NCBI RefSeq assembly: GCF_000021305.1
Contig: NC_011772.1
Location: 391,501 to 455,500, forward strand
DNA: 64,000 nucleotides
Source: Bacillus cereus G9842
Lineage (GTDB): Bacteria; Bacillota; Bacilli; Bacillales; Bacillaceae_G
Direction: 5' to 3'
Below, one piece after another: positions 46,240-55,794 of this stretch. The notes below the pieces were generated by a model. It was not told where the DNA came from, did not search any database, and saw only the letters and a list, made by a program, of their open reading frames with translations. The position numbers were made by a program, and so were the translations under genes. The first letter of the stretch is position 1. Every line of letters starts with the position of its first letter.

Positions 46240-46704
46240 ATGGTTCAAGTATTGTTTGTTTGTCTTGGGAACATTTGCCGTTCTCCAATGGCAGAAGCGA
46301 TTTTTCGAGATCTTGTCGTAAAAGAGGGACTCGAAGAGAAAATTGTCATTGATTCTGCAGGAACTGGAGATTGGCATGTTGGCCATCCGCCACATAAAGG
46401 AACACAAAAAATTTTAAAAGAAAATGCAGTCACTTTTGAAGGAATTAAAGCAAGGCAAGTAGAAAAAGAAGACTTAACAAAGTTTGATTATATTATTGCC
46501 ATGGACAACAAGAATATAGCAGATTTAAAAAGTTTAGGTAAAACTGGAGGCTATATTGGTAGACTGTCCGACTTTGTTCCAGACGGTGGCTGGACAGACG
46601 TTCCTGACCCTTACTATACAGGGAATTTCCAAGAAGTATATGACCTTGTAACAGAAGGGTGTGCAAAGCTATTAGCTTTCATTCGAAATGAACAAGGAAT
46701 ATGA
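46240..46704 (+). CDS. yfkJ: Low-molecular-weight protein tyrosine phosphatase, YfkJ-like
   Basis: 154 residues, cytoplasmic. P-loop VCLGNICRSP with nucleophile Cys8 and Arg14; general acid Asp in DVPDPYYTG. Removes phosphate from protein tyrosines and possibly arginines; B. subtilis YfkJ contributes to stress survival. ATG 46240 follows GAAGGGAAG at about 10 bases; the ATG at 46204 lacks a ribosome site and would add a non-family extension. Start of the yfkJ-yfkI-yfkH run. Confidence 0.94.
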   Translation: MVQVLFVCLGNICRSPMAEAIFRDLVVKEGLEEKIVIDSAGTGDWHVGHPPHKGTQKILKENAVTFEGIKARQVEKEDLTKFDYIIAMDNKNIADLKSLGKTGGYIGRLSDFVPDGGWTDVPDPYYTGNFQEVYDLVTEGCAKLLAFIRNEQGI

Positions 46705-46757
46705 GGAAGCTTAGAAAGAAATACTTTCTAACATAAGAAATGAAAGGGTGAAGGAAT

Positions 46758-47273
46758 ATGGCAAAGAAAAATAATATTGCTCGAAACATTGCGATTGGTG
46801 TAGCGGCAGGTGTAGCTGTATCCATGTTAAAGAAAGAAAACCGTGAAAAAGTAAAAAATACAGCAGAAAAAGCAAAAACAAAGATGATTGAAATTGGTGA
46901 AAATGCAAAGATCAAAGAAAAAGTGCAAACTGTTACAGATAAAGGACGCGAACTTGCTGATTTCAATGTGGTAAAAGCGAAAGTAGCAGAAATTAAAAAA
47001 TTAACGCCATCTGTTGTAGAGACGTTAAAAGAAACGAAAGAAATTTTTAGTAAGAAAAAAGTTGAGCCAGAAGAAAAGCCAGAAACGATTGAAATTCAAG
47101 CTGTATCTCCAAAGGTAGATGAGCTGAAAGCAGAAGAAGAGCCAGTAGTTGCTGAAGATGGTGGTATGAAAGAAGCGCGTGAATTATTTATAAAAGACTC
47201 AAATGCAGTGGAAAAAAAAACTGAAGCGTACATTGAGTTAAAGCAAGATAAAGAAGAGAAGAAAAGCGTTTAA
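46758..47273 (+). CDS. YfkI/YtxH-like stress protein
   Basis: 171 residues. A short hydrophobic N-terminus (ARNIAIGVAAGVAVSML, about 8-24) is followed by a long, highly charged Lys/Glu-rich helical region, as in YtxH-type proteins. Position between yfkJ and yfkH matches B. subtilis yfkI, though this protein is longer. No catalytic motif; function unknown, perhaps membrane-tethered and stress-related. RBS GAAAGGGTG. Confidence 0.7.
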   Translation: MAKKNNIARNIAIGVAAGVAVSMLKKENREKVKNTAEKAKTKMIEIGENAKIKEKVQTVTDKGRELADFNVVKAKVAEIKKLTPSVVETLKETKEIFSKKKVEPEEKPETIEIQAVSPKVDELKAEEEPVVAEDGGMKEARELFIKDSNAVEKKTEAYIELKQDKEEKKSV

Positions 47274-47279
47274 ACATAT

Positions 47280-48146
47280 ATGAGAAAAATTTTAGAAAAG
47301 GTGAGAAGAAATCGTACTTATTCGTTTGGTAAAGATTTATATGACCGGACGATGCGCGATGATGTAGCGGGCTTGGCAGCACAGCTCGCTTATTTCTTCT
47401 TGCTTGCAATTTTTCCTGGGCTCGTTTTCTTAATTACGCTTCTTGGATTTATTCCCATTCAAACAGAGGATGTGCTTAGTTTATTAGAGGTTTATGTACC
47501 AGATGATGCAATGAACTTAATTGAGGTAAATGTAGATAAAGTTGTAAACCAGCAAAATGGTGGTTTATTATCATTTGGTTTATTATCCATGTTATGGTTT
47601 GCCTCAAATGGTGTTAATGCGGTTATGAATGCTTTTAACCGAGCTTATGACGTGAAGGAAACACGTTCTTTTATTACAACAAGAGCGTTATCAATTGTGT
47701 TTACATTAGCTATTATTTTTATGATTGTCTTTGCGTTAATTGTTCCGGTATTCGGACAAGTTATTGGAGCAGCAGTGTTTAAAGCACTCGGTTTATCAGA
47801 TAGTTTTTCTTTCGTATGGAGCATTACACGATTAGTAGCGAGTTTCTTCGTACTATTTGCTTTGTTTAGTTTCTTATATACATTTGCACCAGATCGAAAG
47901 TTAAAAAGAAGAGAAGTTATTTCAGGGGCGTTATTTGCTACTGTAGGATGGATTGTGGTGTCTTACTCATTTGCTTATTATGTAGATAAGTTTGCGAATT
48001 ACGCCAATACATATGGTGGTCTCGGTGGTATCATTATTTTAATGTTATGGTTTTATTTAACTGGATGGGTAATTTTACTTGGCGGTGAAATTAATGGTTT
48101 ACTCCACCATTATAGAACCGGTGACAATAATTCCCGTAATGAATAA
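47280..48146 (+). CDS. yfkH: YihY/virulence factor BrkB family membrane protein, YfkH-like
   Basis: 288 residues, six membrane segments. Family landmarks: DDVAGLAAQLAYFFLLAIFPGLVFLITLLGF, LWFASNGVNAVMNAFNRAYDV, and YANTYGGLGGIIILMLWFYLTGWVILLGGEIN. Formerly mis-named ribonuclease BN; true function unknown. Starts 7 bases after the previous stop with a poor ribosome site, so translation is probably coupled. Followed by a 37-codon ORF. Confidence 0.93.
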   Translation: MRKILEKVRRNRTYSFGKDLYDRTMRDDVAGLAAQLAYFFLLAIFPGLVFLITLLGFIPIQTEDVLSLLEVYVPDDAMNLIEVNVDKVVNQQNGGLLSFGLLSMLWFASNGVNAVMNAFNRAYDVKETRSFITTRALSIVFTLAIIFMIVFALIVPVFGQVIGAAVFKALGLSDSFSFVWSITRLVASFFVLFALFSFLYTFAPDRKLKRREVISGALFATVGWIVVSYSFAYYVDKFANYANTYGGLGGIIILMLWFYLTGWVILLGGEINGLLHHYRTGDNNSRNE

Positions 48147-48189
48147 TGAGCTCTTGTTCCATAATAAAAAGGAACAGGGGGGATATTTC

Positions 48190-48303
48190 ATGAGTAATAA
48201 TAAAAAGAACCATAATAATAAAAGTAATAATAAACAAAAGAGCAGTTCGCATCCAAAGCATAAAACGAGTAGCAGTGCGAACGGTCATAATAGCTATCAT
48301 TAA
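48190..48303 (+). CDS. 37-residue Asn/Lys/Ser/His-rich peptide
   Basis: ATG follows CAGGGGGGAT by 7-8 bases, an excellent ribosome site. The product (MSNNKKNHNNKSNNKQK... ending SSANGHNSYH) has almost no hydrophobic residues and is strongly basic, so it must be disordered. No family recognised. It lies 43 bases after yfkH, before a strong terminator, and looks like the last gene of that transcript. Small spore or stress peptides have such composition, but this is a guess. Confidence 0.6.
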   Translation: MSNNKKNHNNKSNNKQKSSSHPKHKTSSSANGHNSYH

Positions 48304-48304
48304 A

Positions 48305-48339
48305 AAAAAACGGGTCCTCTATGAGGGACCCGTTTTATT
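48305..48339. terminator. Bidirectional terminator, yfkH unit and zosA
   Basis: AACGGGTCC / GGACCCGTT stem with inner CTC/GAG pairing (48309-48335), A run left and T run right. Confidence 0.9.
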
Positions 48340-50260
48340 TGCTTCCTTTTAGTAATCGTAAGCCATTCAAAATGACAAGAATCGTACTTCCTTCATGGCC
48401 AATAACACCGAATGGAAGAGCTAAAAATTGCAAGAAGTTTGAACAAATTAGCATGGCAATAACGGCTAGCGAAAAGATTACGTTTTGCTTCACAATACGG
48501 TTCATTCGTTTTGATAAACGAATTGCTTGGGAAAGGCGAGATAGTTCGTTCTTCATCAGTACAACATCTGCAGTTTCTAAAGCTACATCTGTTCCTTCTC
48601 CCATTGCGACACCAATGCTAGCAGTAGCTAGTGCAGGGGCATCATTTATACCGTCTCCGACCATTGCTACTGTACCGTATTTTTCTTTTAACTTTTTAAT
48701 CGTTTCAACTTTTGTTTCTGGTAAGCATGATGCGTAATATTCCTTTATATTACTTTCAGAGGCAATTGCTTTTGCCGTTTCTTCATTATCTCCAGTAATC
48801 ATAATTGCTTCGACACCAATGCTTTGTAAATCACGAATAGCAGCTATTGTTTCTTGGCGAAGCGTATCTTTTAAAGCGATAAGTCCAAGAATGCCTCCCT
48901 CATCACTAATATAAACGACAGTTTTACCTTCTTTTTCAAGTGAGGCAGAAATACCATTATGAAATGTCTTTGTTTCTTCACCGATAAAGTCAGCTTTACC
49001 TATTTTATAAGCGATGTTTTCCAATCTTCCTTTTAGACCAAAACCAGTTACATCTTCAACCTTTTCTGGTTTTTTTAATGTAATGTCGTACGCATGTTGT
49101 GCATATTTAACAATGGATTCAGCTAAAGGATGTGTAGAGTGACTTTCAATTGATGCTGTAATAGAAAGTACTTCTTTTTCTGTTATATTTTCTCGAACAT
49201 ATACATCTGTTACGGTAGGTTTACCTTCTGTTAATGTTCCTGTTTTATCAAACGCGATTGCTTTCACAGAAGCAAGGCGTTCTAAATGTATACCGCCTTT
49301 AAAGAGAATACCGTTTCTCGCTCCGTTAGAAATGGCTGATAACGTAGCTGGTGTAATGGCAGCTACGAGCGCACAAGGAGATGCGACTACAAGTAAGATC
49401 ATAGCGCGATAAAACGTTTCATTCCAGCTCCAGTCAAGTAAGAAATGAGGAACGAACATCATAAGCGCAACAACGAGTAGTACAACTTTTACGTATGTTC
49501 CTTCAAACTTTTCGATGAATAGTTGTGATGGTGATTTTTCACTTTGTGCACTTTGGACGAGACGGATAATTTTTTGGAATAATGTTTGATCGCTCGGCTT
49601 CGTAATTTTAACTTCGATAGCACCACGTAAATTTACAGTACCGGCAAATACTTCATCGCCATGTCTTTTCTCATTTGGAATAGGTTCTCCTGTGATTGCT
49701 GCCTCATCGATATTTGTTTCACCGTTATGAATCGTACCGTCAGCAGGAACACGTTCACCAGGTTTAATTAAAATAATGTCGTTAATTTGTAACTCTCCAA
49801 CAGGAACACGTTCTTCAGTTCCGTTGGAAATACGTAATGCTTCTTCAGGTTGTAAGTCAAGAAGAGCGGAAATTTCTTTTTGGCTTTTACTTAACGTATA
49901 AGATTCCATAGCACCGCTGAGCGCAAAGATAAAGATTAAGATAGCCCCTTCTGCCCAGTAGCCAATAATTGCAGCACCAATAGCTGCAAAGAGCATTAGC
50001 ATTTCAACATTTAGCTCTTTTTCTTCAATCGTATCTTCAATGCCTTCTTTCGCTTTTGCATATCCACCAACTATATAAGCAAGGATATAGCAAGTAATAC
50101 CTACATTCATTGCATCGTTCTTTGTGAATAACCAGCCAACTAAAATAAAAATACCAGATGCTACTGCAAATACAAGTTCATAATGTTTTTTTAATGTGTC
50201 CCATAAAGAGGGATGGGAAATTGCTTCTTTTGCCTGTAACGTTTTTACTTCTGAGTTCAT
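48335..50260 (-). CDS. Heavy-metal P1B-type ATPase, ZosA/CadA-like
   Basis: 641 residues, about eight membrane segments. No N-terminal heavy-metal-associated domain. TGEP loop in AAITGEPIPN; metal-binding SPCALV in helix 6 (CPC-type site of Zn/Cd/Co pumps); phosphorylation motif FDKTGTLTEG; HP motif in SHSTHPLAES; hinge MVGDGINDAPAL. The lack of an HMA domain and the length fit ZosA (YkvW) of B. subtilis, a zinc transporter induced by peroxide; CadA-type export is the alternative. RBS GGAAGGAG. A hairpin in its 5' region (GCTGCCATCC / GGATAGCAGC, 50331-50355) may be regulatory. Confidence 0.88.
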   Translation of the reverse strand: MNSEVKTLQAKEAISHPSLWDTLKKHYELVFAVASGIFILVGWLFTKNDAMNVGITCYILAYIVGGYAKAKEGIEDTIEEKELNVEMLMLFAAIGAAIIGYWAEGAILIFIFALSGAMESYTLSKSQKEISALLDLQPEEALRISNGTEERVPVGELQINDIILIKPGERVPADGTIHNGETNIDEAAITGEPIPNEKRHGDEVFAGTVNLRGAIEVKITKPSDQTLFQKIIRLVQSAQSEKSPSQLFIEKFEGTYVKVVLLVVALMMFVPHFLLDWSWNETFYRAMILLVVASPCALVAAITPATLSAISNGARNGILFKGGIHLERLASVKAIAFDKTGTLTEGKPTVTDVYVRENITEKEVLSITASIESHSTHPLAESIVKYAQHAYDITLKKPEKVEDVTGFGLKGRLENIAYKIGKADFIGEETKTFHNGISASLEKEGKTVVYISDEGGILGLIALKDTLRQETIAAIRDLQSIGVEAIMITGDNEETAKAIASESNIKEYYASCLPETKVETIKKLKEKYGTVAMVGDGINDAPALATASIGVAMGEGTDVALETADVVLMKNELSRLSQAIRLSKRMNRIVKQNVIFSLAVIAMLICSNFLQFLALPFGVIGHEGSTILVILNGLRLLKGSK

Positions 50261-50330
50261 TACTACTCGCTCCTTCCGAATTCTTATTGAGAAAAATAAT
50301 CAAAATCGAAACCCCTATAAAACGACGAAA

Positions 50331-50355
50331 GCTGCCATCCATAATGGATAGCAGC
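50331..50355 (-). promoter_or_regulatory. Hairpin in the zosA upstream region
   Basis: GCTGCCATCC / GGATAGCAGC inverted repeat (one mismatch, loop ATAAT). On the minus strand it is followed by TTTCGTCGTTTT, a weak terminator tail, so it could attenuate zosA. Its role is unknown. Confidence 0.4.
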
Positions 50356-50530
50356 ATTTCTGTTGAATCTGTTTTTAATCGTTATTATATTGTAATTATT
50401 CTATAGTATATCATATGTTTTTATGAGATGGTACGGTTTTGTTTCAAGTATAAACGGAAAACTTGTGTTTTCGCAATTCCTCTGGTATATATGAATATTG
50501 TTCATAAAAGATCGGAAAGGAAGACAGCAA

Positions 50531-51481
50531 GTGAAGACAGAGAAATTTTTTACCCATCCGATTGGCGTATTTATTGCTGCAATAGTAGCAACTTTTTTAT
50601 GGGGAAGCGCATTTCCTTTTATTAAATTAAGTTATGTTGAACTTGGAATTCAACCACAAGAAGTTGGAGAGCAAATATTATTTGCTGGTTATCGTTTCTT
50701 GTTATCTGGGGTAATGCTTTTATTCTTTTTTAAAGTGTTAGGGAAAAATATGAGCTTCAAAAAAGGAACGGGGAAACAGTTAATACAAATTGGTTTATTC
50801 CAAACGTTTCTTCAATATATCTGTTTTTATATTGGAATGAGTTATAGTTCGGGGATTGAAGGAGCTATCATTTCAGGGACATCATCATTCTTTCAAATTT
50901 TACTCGCCCATTTTGTATATAAAGATGATGCTCTCAATATGAGAAAATTAATTGGGGTATCGATTGGTTTTTGTGGCGTCATTTTAGTAAATATGCCGAG
51001 TGATGGTAGCTTATCATTTCATTTTGGAATCGGAAGCTTATTACTTCTTAGTGCAGCAATGCTGTATTCATATGGAAACATATTAGCAAAAGAAGGTAGT
51101 AAAACATTAGATGTTGGCTATATGACAGCATACCAAATGATTTTTGGTTCTATAGGATTATTATGTATAGGGGCTTTACAAGTTGGAGTAATGCCATTTA
51201 CATTTAGTCTACACGCACTACTTATGCTGATTTATTTATCTTTCTTATCTGCAGCTGGTTTTTGCATTTGGAATACAATTATGAAATACAACAAGGTTGG
51301 AAAAGTATCTATGTATATGTTCTTTATACCCGTATTTGGTGTGTTATTATCGAGCATGATTTTAGGTGAAGCAATTCATTCATTTGTGCTACTTGGTTTA
51401 GCATGTGTAGCCGCGGGAATTATTGTGGTAAATCGGACGCCAGCTAAGCAAAAAATAGAGCAAGAAAAACAAGTGGCATAG
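50531..51481 (+). CDS. EamA-family (DMT) exporter
   Basis: 316 residues, ten membrane segments as two EamA repeats (about 8-140 and 150-300). Family features: FLWGSAFPFIKL at the N-terminus and GFCGVILVNMPS at the end of the first repeat. Likely exports amino acids or other metabolites. GTG 50531 follows GGAAAGGAAG; the upstream TTG has no ribosome site. Monocistronic. Confidence 0.88.
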   Translation: MKTEKFFTHPIGVFIAAIVATFLWGSAFPFIKLSYVELGIQPQEVGEQILFAGYRFLLSGVMLLFFFKVLGKNMSFKKGTGKQLIQIGLFQTFLQYICFYIGMSYSSGIEGAIISGTSSFFQILLAHFVYKDDALNMRKLIGVSIGFCGVILVNMPSDGSLSFHFGIGSLLLLSAAMLYSYGNILAKEGSKTLDVGYMTAYQMIFGSIGLLCIGALQVGVMPFTFSLHALLMLIYLSFLSAAGFCIWNTIMKYNKVGKVSMYMFFIPVFGVLLSSMILGEAIHSFVLLGLACVAAGIIVVNRTPAKQKIEQEKQVA

Positions 51482-51598
51482 AGAGCAGAAAAGCGATTAC
51501 AATGGAAGAACAGTGCTGTTCTTCTTTTTTAGAAAAAGGATAATAGACTAAGTGTAACGAAAAAAGATACAAAAAGCATTTATTGAGGAGAACATATT

Positions 51599-52279
51599 AT
51601 GAATCTACTTTACGTGGTGTTAATTGGGCAAATACTTCTTTTTTTTATTGGTGCAATTTATGCAATAGGGCAGACAAAAAGAACGAAAGTTAATATGCCG
51701 TTACCTTTAGCAATCCGTCTTATTCTTAGTTTTTCTTTAACAGGTAGTGCAATTGGGATATGGTTACAAGATCCATCTGTAGAGTATAGTACGTGGGTTG
51801 CACTTGGTATGACTTTATCGACTGTGGGAGATTTGTTTATGGCTGGGTTGATTCCAATTGGTCATCGATTAATTGGTGGGATGGTTACTTTCGCCCTTGC
51901 TCATTGTTTTTATGTAAAAGCATTTTTGCAAACAGGAATTTCATGGAATGGTTTTTGGATTGGCTTACTTGTATATGGGCTCTTTCTAATTGTAGGATGG
52001 TTCTCCTTTATCCGAAATGATAAACAGGATAAATTGTTTACGATAGGAGCTCTAATTTATGGATTGTGGGTTGGGGGAATGGCGTGCTTTGCATTCGCCT
52101 TATATTATGAAAATACAGGAATATGGTGGATACCAGCGTTTGGTGGTTTACTGTTTGTGATTTCTGATTTTATTATTGGCGTGACAGATATCGGAGGGCG
52201 CAAATTGAAGTATGAGCCACTTTGGATTTGGTTTACATATGTAGCTGCTCAAATGTGTATTGTATATGTGGGATTATAA
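51599..52279 (+). CDS. YhhN/TMEM86-family protein (lysoplasmalogenase family)
   Basis: 226 residues, about eight membrane segments. Family landmarks: LSTVGDLFMAGLIP (conserved Asp), GGMVTFALAHCFYVKAF (His) and LLFVISDFIIGV (Asp). Animal and bacterial relatives hydrolyse lysoplasmalogens; whether this one does is unknown. RBS TGAGGAG. Followed by a strong terminator. Confidence 0.88.
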   Translation: MNLLYVVLIGQILLFFIGAIYAIGQTKRTKVNMPLPLAIRLILSFSLTGSAIGIWLQDPSVEYSTWVALGMTLSTVGDLFMAGLIPIGHRLIGGMVTFALAHCFYVKAFLQTGISWNGFWIGLLVYGLFLIVGWFSFIRNDKQDKLFTIGALIYGLWVGGMACFAFALYYENTGIWWIPAFGGLLFVISDFIIGVTDIGGRKLKYEPLWIWFTYVAAQMCIVYVGL

Positions 52280-52330
52280 AAAGATACTCTCAAAAATAGT
52301 GGATAGACTATTTTGAGAGTATCTTTTTTG
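52278..52330 (+). terminator. Terminator of the YhhN gene
   Basis: AAAAGATACTCTCAAAA and its complement TTTTGAGAGTATCTTTT (52278-52328), a long stem with T run, starting at the stop codon. Confidence 0.9.
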
Positions 52331-52457
52331 CTTGTTTAATTTGATCAGTATTGTTATTTTGAAATTTCTAATATTATAATTTAATAATTCAGAATTTTGT
52401 AGAAAAATATCAGTCGTATTATTTATAATAAAAGTAAAAAGATGATGAGATGGTGAA

Positions 52458-52994
52458 ATGATGCAAAGGAAAAAATGTTGGCATGAATTTTTTGGAACGA
52501 TTGCAATTGCATGTTTATTGGTGTTTTTGGCGAAAATTTTTGTGTTTTTCCCTACGACTGTAAAAGGAGCATCCATGAGGCCGACGTTGCAAGATGGAGA
52601 TAAGGTGATTGTTAATAAGTTAGCAAAACAATTTGAAAGCTATGGGAGAGAAGACATTATTGTTGTGAAAACAGATAATTTTTATGTCAAAAGAGTGATT
52701 GGATTGCCAGGAGATATTATTGAGATGAGAAATGATCAATTATATGTAAATTCTGAAGTGAAAGATGAAGAGTATTTGGATAGTAATAAAAAACAAGCAG
52801 AAAAAAAACTTATGAATTTAACAGAGGACTTTGGACCGATTACAATTCCTAAAAATAAGATTTTTGTTATGGGAGATAATCGCCTAATAAGTAAAGATAG
52901 TAGAAATGGTTTAGGTTTTATTGATAGAGAAGATGTGTTAGGAAAGTTAGCAGGCATTTATTATCCGTTTGAACATATGAAAATAATAAAGTAA
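52458..52994 (+). CDS. Signal peptidase I (Sip type)
   Basis: 178 residues. One N-terminal membrane anchor (about 12-31), then the catalytic domain outside the cell: box B GASMRPTL with nucleophile Ser39, box D VKRVIGLPGD with general base Lys78, and box E MGDNRLISKDSR. Removes signal peptides from exported proteins such as the chitinase encoded in this window. ATG 52458 or 52461; the Shine-Dalgarno (GATGGTGA) is modest. Confidence 0.94.
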   Translation: MMQRKKCWHEFFGTIAIACLLVFLAKIFVFFPTTVKGASMRPTLQDGDKVIVNKLAKQFESYGREDIIVVKTDNFYVKRVIGLPGDIIEMRNDQLYVNSEVKDEEYLDSNKKQAEKKLMNLTEDFGPITIPKNKIFVMGDNRLISKDSRNGLGFIDREDVLGKLAGIYYPFEHMKIIK

Positions 52995-52995
52995 A

Positions 52996-53031
52996 AAAAC
53001 CAAGCAAATTTTAGTTTGCTTGGTTTTTCTG
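52996..53031. terminator. Bidirectional terminator, sip and dynamin-like gene
   Basis: AAAAACCAAGCAAA / TTTGCTTGGTTTTT stem (52996-53029). Confidence 0.92.
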
Positions 53032-55794
53032 TTAAACAGTAGGAGATTCGTTAGATACAAAGATATCTTCATGTTTCTTTGTAGTACTTAAAACGAATTT
53101 ATGTTGTAGCAATTGTAGTTTAAATAACGCTAAAGGATCATGATATGTTTCTGGATTGCTTCTTAGCGTTGCTAATGTTTGTTCATCTTCCTGTATCTCA
53201 AGTTGAGCTGCATCCACATTTTGTTTCAATATGCTAAGTGGATCTTTAAAGAACATCATGATATCGCGTTCTAATGCCCCTTCAAATACTTCAAATTGTA
53301 GGAAGAATTGTTTTGAAATTGTGTGAGCAATTTCTGTATAGTCTTCTGTTTCAATATATTGTTTATATTTGTTGGCGAGCATAGATTGGTTTTTTTGCAT
53401 ATTACCAAATAATTTTCCGGCACTTTTTAAGAAAAACTGTGTCGGTGTAAAGCGTAATAAAATATTGATGTTTGTTACTGTAATTCGATTTGTCATTCGT
53501 ACAACATCTCGATTCCAATCATCTAATAATTTGAAATCGCAAGGAAGTTTCATACGTTCTTCTTTATATAATTTATTAAATGTTTCACTCATTTCATCTA
53601 AATAAGCTTGAGCTTGAATAAATTCATTATGTGCTGTTTCAATCCATTCTTGAATAGACCCAGTAAATTTAGGAAGAAGTACCTGTTGTACATGCTTTTG
53701 AACTCGTTCATTCATTGCAGCATTTAATTCTTCATGAACTAGTTTGAAATCACTATCTTCTTGAACAAGATCAGAGCAGCTCTGTAATAATTCAGGAATT
53801 TGAGAATGTATATCTCGTGTAATTTCTTCTTTCGTTAAAAGATAGGATTCGGTAATAGAGCGAATTTTATCTTTTTCAAGAGCAGTAAGGTTATTAATAA
53901 ATCCAGTAAGTTTCACTGAGATGTGTTTATTCCAGCGTACGGATTTTACTAATGTATTTTCTAATTCCACACGTTCGTTTATGAGATAAGCAATCGTCTT
54001 TTGCGTAAACCATATTAGCTTTTCTATACGTTCTTTTTCTATATCGCGTTTTGCAAGATTAGAGAGAATAGATTCTGTTACATCTCCAAGTTGCTGGCTA
54101 CTCTCTTGCGAAGGAGAGTATGGGAAGAATTGTGCATCTGGAAAATGCACTTTAAGTTTACTAATTAGTTTTTCATTAGTAGTCGTATTATTTGTGTGTA
54201 ATACGAAGTGAATTTGTAAGTTTGATACTTGTTCACGTAAATAAATTAACGTATCAATTTCTTCACTATGCAATGGTGAAGAAGAATTTAATACGTAAAC
54301 AAGACTATCTGCTGCTTGTAAGTATTCAAAGTATGCATTGTTTTTATCCAATTGTCCTTGAATGGATGGTGTAATAAGAAATGTAAACTTATTTTTTCTT
54401 AAAAACCTACTTGGTAGCTTAATTTCTATACATCTTTTCTCAAGTTCCGACTGAGCAGATGTAGCCGTTATTTGATGGAATTCATTAAGGTTAGGGATAC
54501 TTCGTATATCTAACGCGGTAAATTCTGTTATTTCAGTTTGACTAGCGTCTTTAAATAGAATAGGAGTTGTTAAAGTTTCATTTAAGATGTTCTCTCCTAA
54601 TATTGAATTAACAAATGATGTTTTATCATGGTCACTAGTTCCAGCTATTAGTAGTGGCGTGACATTTAAATCGCATAGTTCATGGACGAGTAGCGTAAAT
54701 TGATGACTTAAATCTACATCATTTTTCTCAGCCCACACAGCGATTGTTTCGAATAAATGAGAAACTGTTTCCATATTTACATCTGCTTCAGCAGATGTAT
54801 TAGAAAGTAAGGATCCAGCACTTTTTACGAGTAATGATTCTAAAGTTGTAGGTGAGACTTCATTCCATGCTAACACTGCTGCAGAGACAACTAGAGAATC
54901 TTTTGCTTTCGTTAAACTGAACCAATTTGTTAATAAATTTGGTACAAGTCCGTTTAATTCATGCATAAAATGATTTCCGGTAATTAATGCAAAGTATGTT
55001 TCTTGATAGCGAGTAGAAATTTCATTCCAATCGTCATTATTGTCTGTTTCAATATGCAAGAATAAATGATTAATACTTTGAATCCAAGGAAGGTATAAGG
55101 ATTCATGTTGATAGCTATTCCAAAGAGCAATAACAAGTTCTTTAAATTGAGCTTGATCAACAGCATATAGAGCTTTTAAAGACTCATAGAAATATTCAGG
55201 CTTAATATTTTTTGTAAATCCTTTATTTATGTAATTTATTAACGTATCAAACCAGTGTAAAGATTGTGTTCGAATACCTTCTTGAACAGCTAGTTCGATA
55301 GCGTTGTTCCAATCTTCTTGTTTTTCATAGAAAGAACGTGCAATTGCAGTAATATTTGGGTAATCCGGTTGGAATGCAACAGCTTCACTAATCGTCTTAA
55401 AAGCAAGTCCTAAACGATCTTGTTCGATATAAAGAGAAAGAAGTTGTAAGGAAACCTCCATCGTAAGAGTTGTATCTTCTGTTTGAATGGATTGATAAAT
55501 TTCTTCTGCCTTTGGTAAAAATCCTAGTTCAAAATAAGCATCTGCAATATTTTTTGTTGCCCAAAGTGCAAGAGCATTATTTACTTTTTCCCATTTAAAT
55601 ATAGCTGCTTCAAAATCTTTATTTTGATAATAAAATTCACCTTGAGCAAATCGAATATTAGAAATGTTGGAGAATTCATTTTTAGATTCATTTATATATG
55701 CTTCACCGAGTACTTCCGATGCAGGAGTAGAAGTTTCTTCTGTTAAAAATGTTTTATAGTAAACTTTTTGAATAAATTGATTTTCAATGGTCAT
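53032..55794 (-). CDS. TPR plus dynamin-like protein with degenerate GTPase motifs
   Basis: 920 residues, no signal peptide. The N-terminal third (about 45-200) contains TPR-like helical pairs (ALALWATKNIADAYFELGFLPKAEEIYQSI and similar). A P-loop NTPase-like region follows at about 378-570: G1 is GTSDHDKTS (385-393), with Asp390 where GxxxxGK[ST] requires Gly. The G3 site reads LITPSIQG instead of DTPG, and the G4 site VLHTNN instead of NKxD. Residues 580-900 are long helices like a dynamin stalk. It may be a non-hydrolysing, membrane-associated scaffold. Start follows AGGGGGG. Monocistronic; I know no characterised homologue. Confidence 0.75.
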   Translation of the reverse strand: MTIENQFIQKVYYKTFLTEETSTPASEVLGEAYINESKNEFSNISNIRFAQGEFYYQNKDFEAAIFKWEKVNNALALWATKNIADAYFELGFLPKAEEIYQSIQTEDTTLTMEVSLQLLSLYIEQDRLGLAFKTISEAVAFQPDYPNITAIARSFYEKQEDWNNAIELAVQEGIRTQSLHWFDTLINYINKGFTKNIKPEYFYESLKALYAVDQAQFKELVIALWNSYQHESLYLPWIQSINHLFLHIETDNNDDWNEISTRYQETYFALITGNHFMHELNGLVPNLLTNWFSLTKAKDSLVVSAAVLAWNEVSPTTLESLLVKSAGSLLSNTSAEADVNMETVSHLFETIAVWAEKNDVDLSHQFTLLVHELCDLNVTPLLIAGTSDHDKTSFVNSILGENILNETLTTPILFKDASQTEITEFTALDIRSIPNLNEFHQITATSAQSELEKRCIEIKLPSRFLRKNKFTFLITPSIQGQLDKNNAYFEYLQAADSLVYVLNSSSPLHSEEIDTLIYLREQVSNLQIHFVLHTNNTTTNEKLISKLKVHFPDAQFFPYSPSQESSQQLGDVTESILSNLAKRDIEKERIEKLIWFTQKTIAYLINERVELENTLVKSVRWNKHISVKLTGFINNLTALEKDKIRSITESYLLTKEEITRDIHSQIPELLQSCSDLVQEDSDFKLVHEELNAAMNERVQKHVQQVLLPKFTGSIQEWIETAHNEFIQAQAYLDEMSETFNKLYKEERMKLPCDFKLLDDWNRDVVRMTNRITVTNINILLRFTPTQFFLKSAGKLFGNMQKNQSMLANKYKQYIETEDYTEIAHTISKQFFLQFEVFEGALERDIMMFFKDPLSILKQNVDAAQLEIQEDEQTLATLRSNPETYHDPLALFKLQLLQHKFVLSTTKKHEDIFVSNESPTV

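Noticed and set aside
50380..50410. Possible PerR box upstream of zosA
   Set aside because: The AT-rich sequence (TTATATTGTAATTATT) does not fit the 7-1-7 TTATAATNATTATAA consensus well enough to claim a site.
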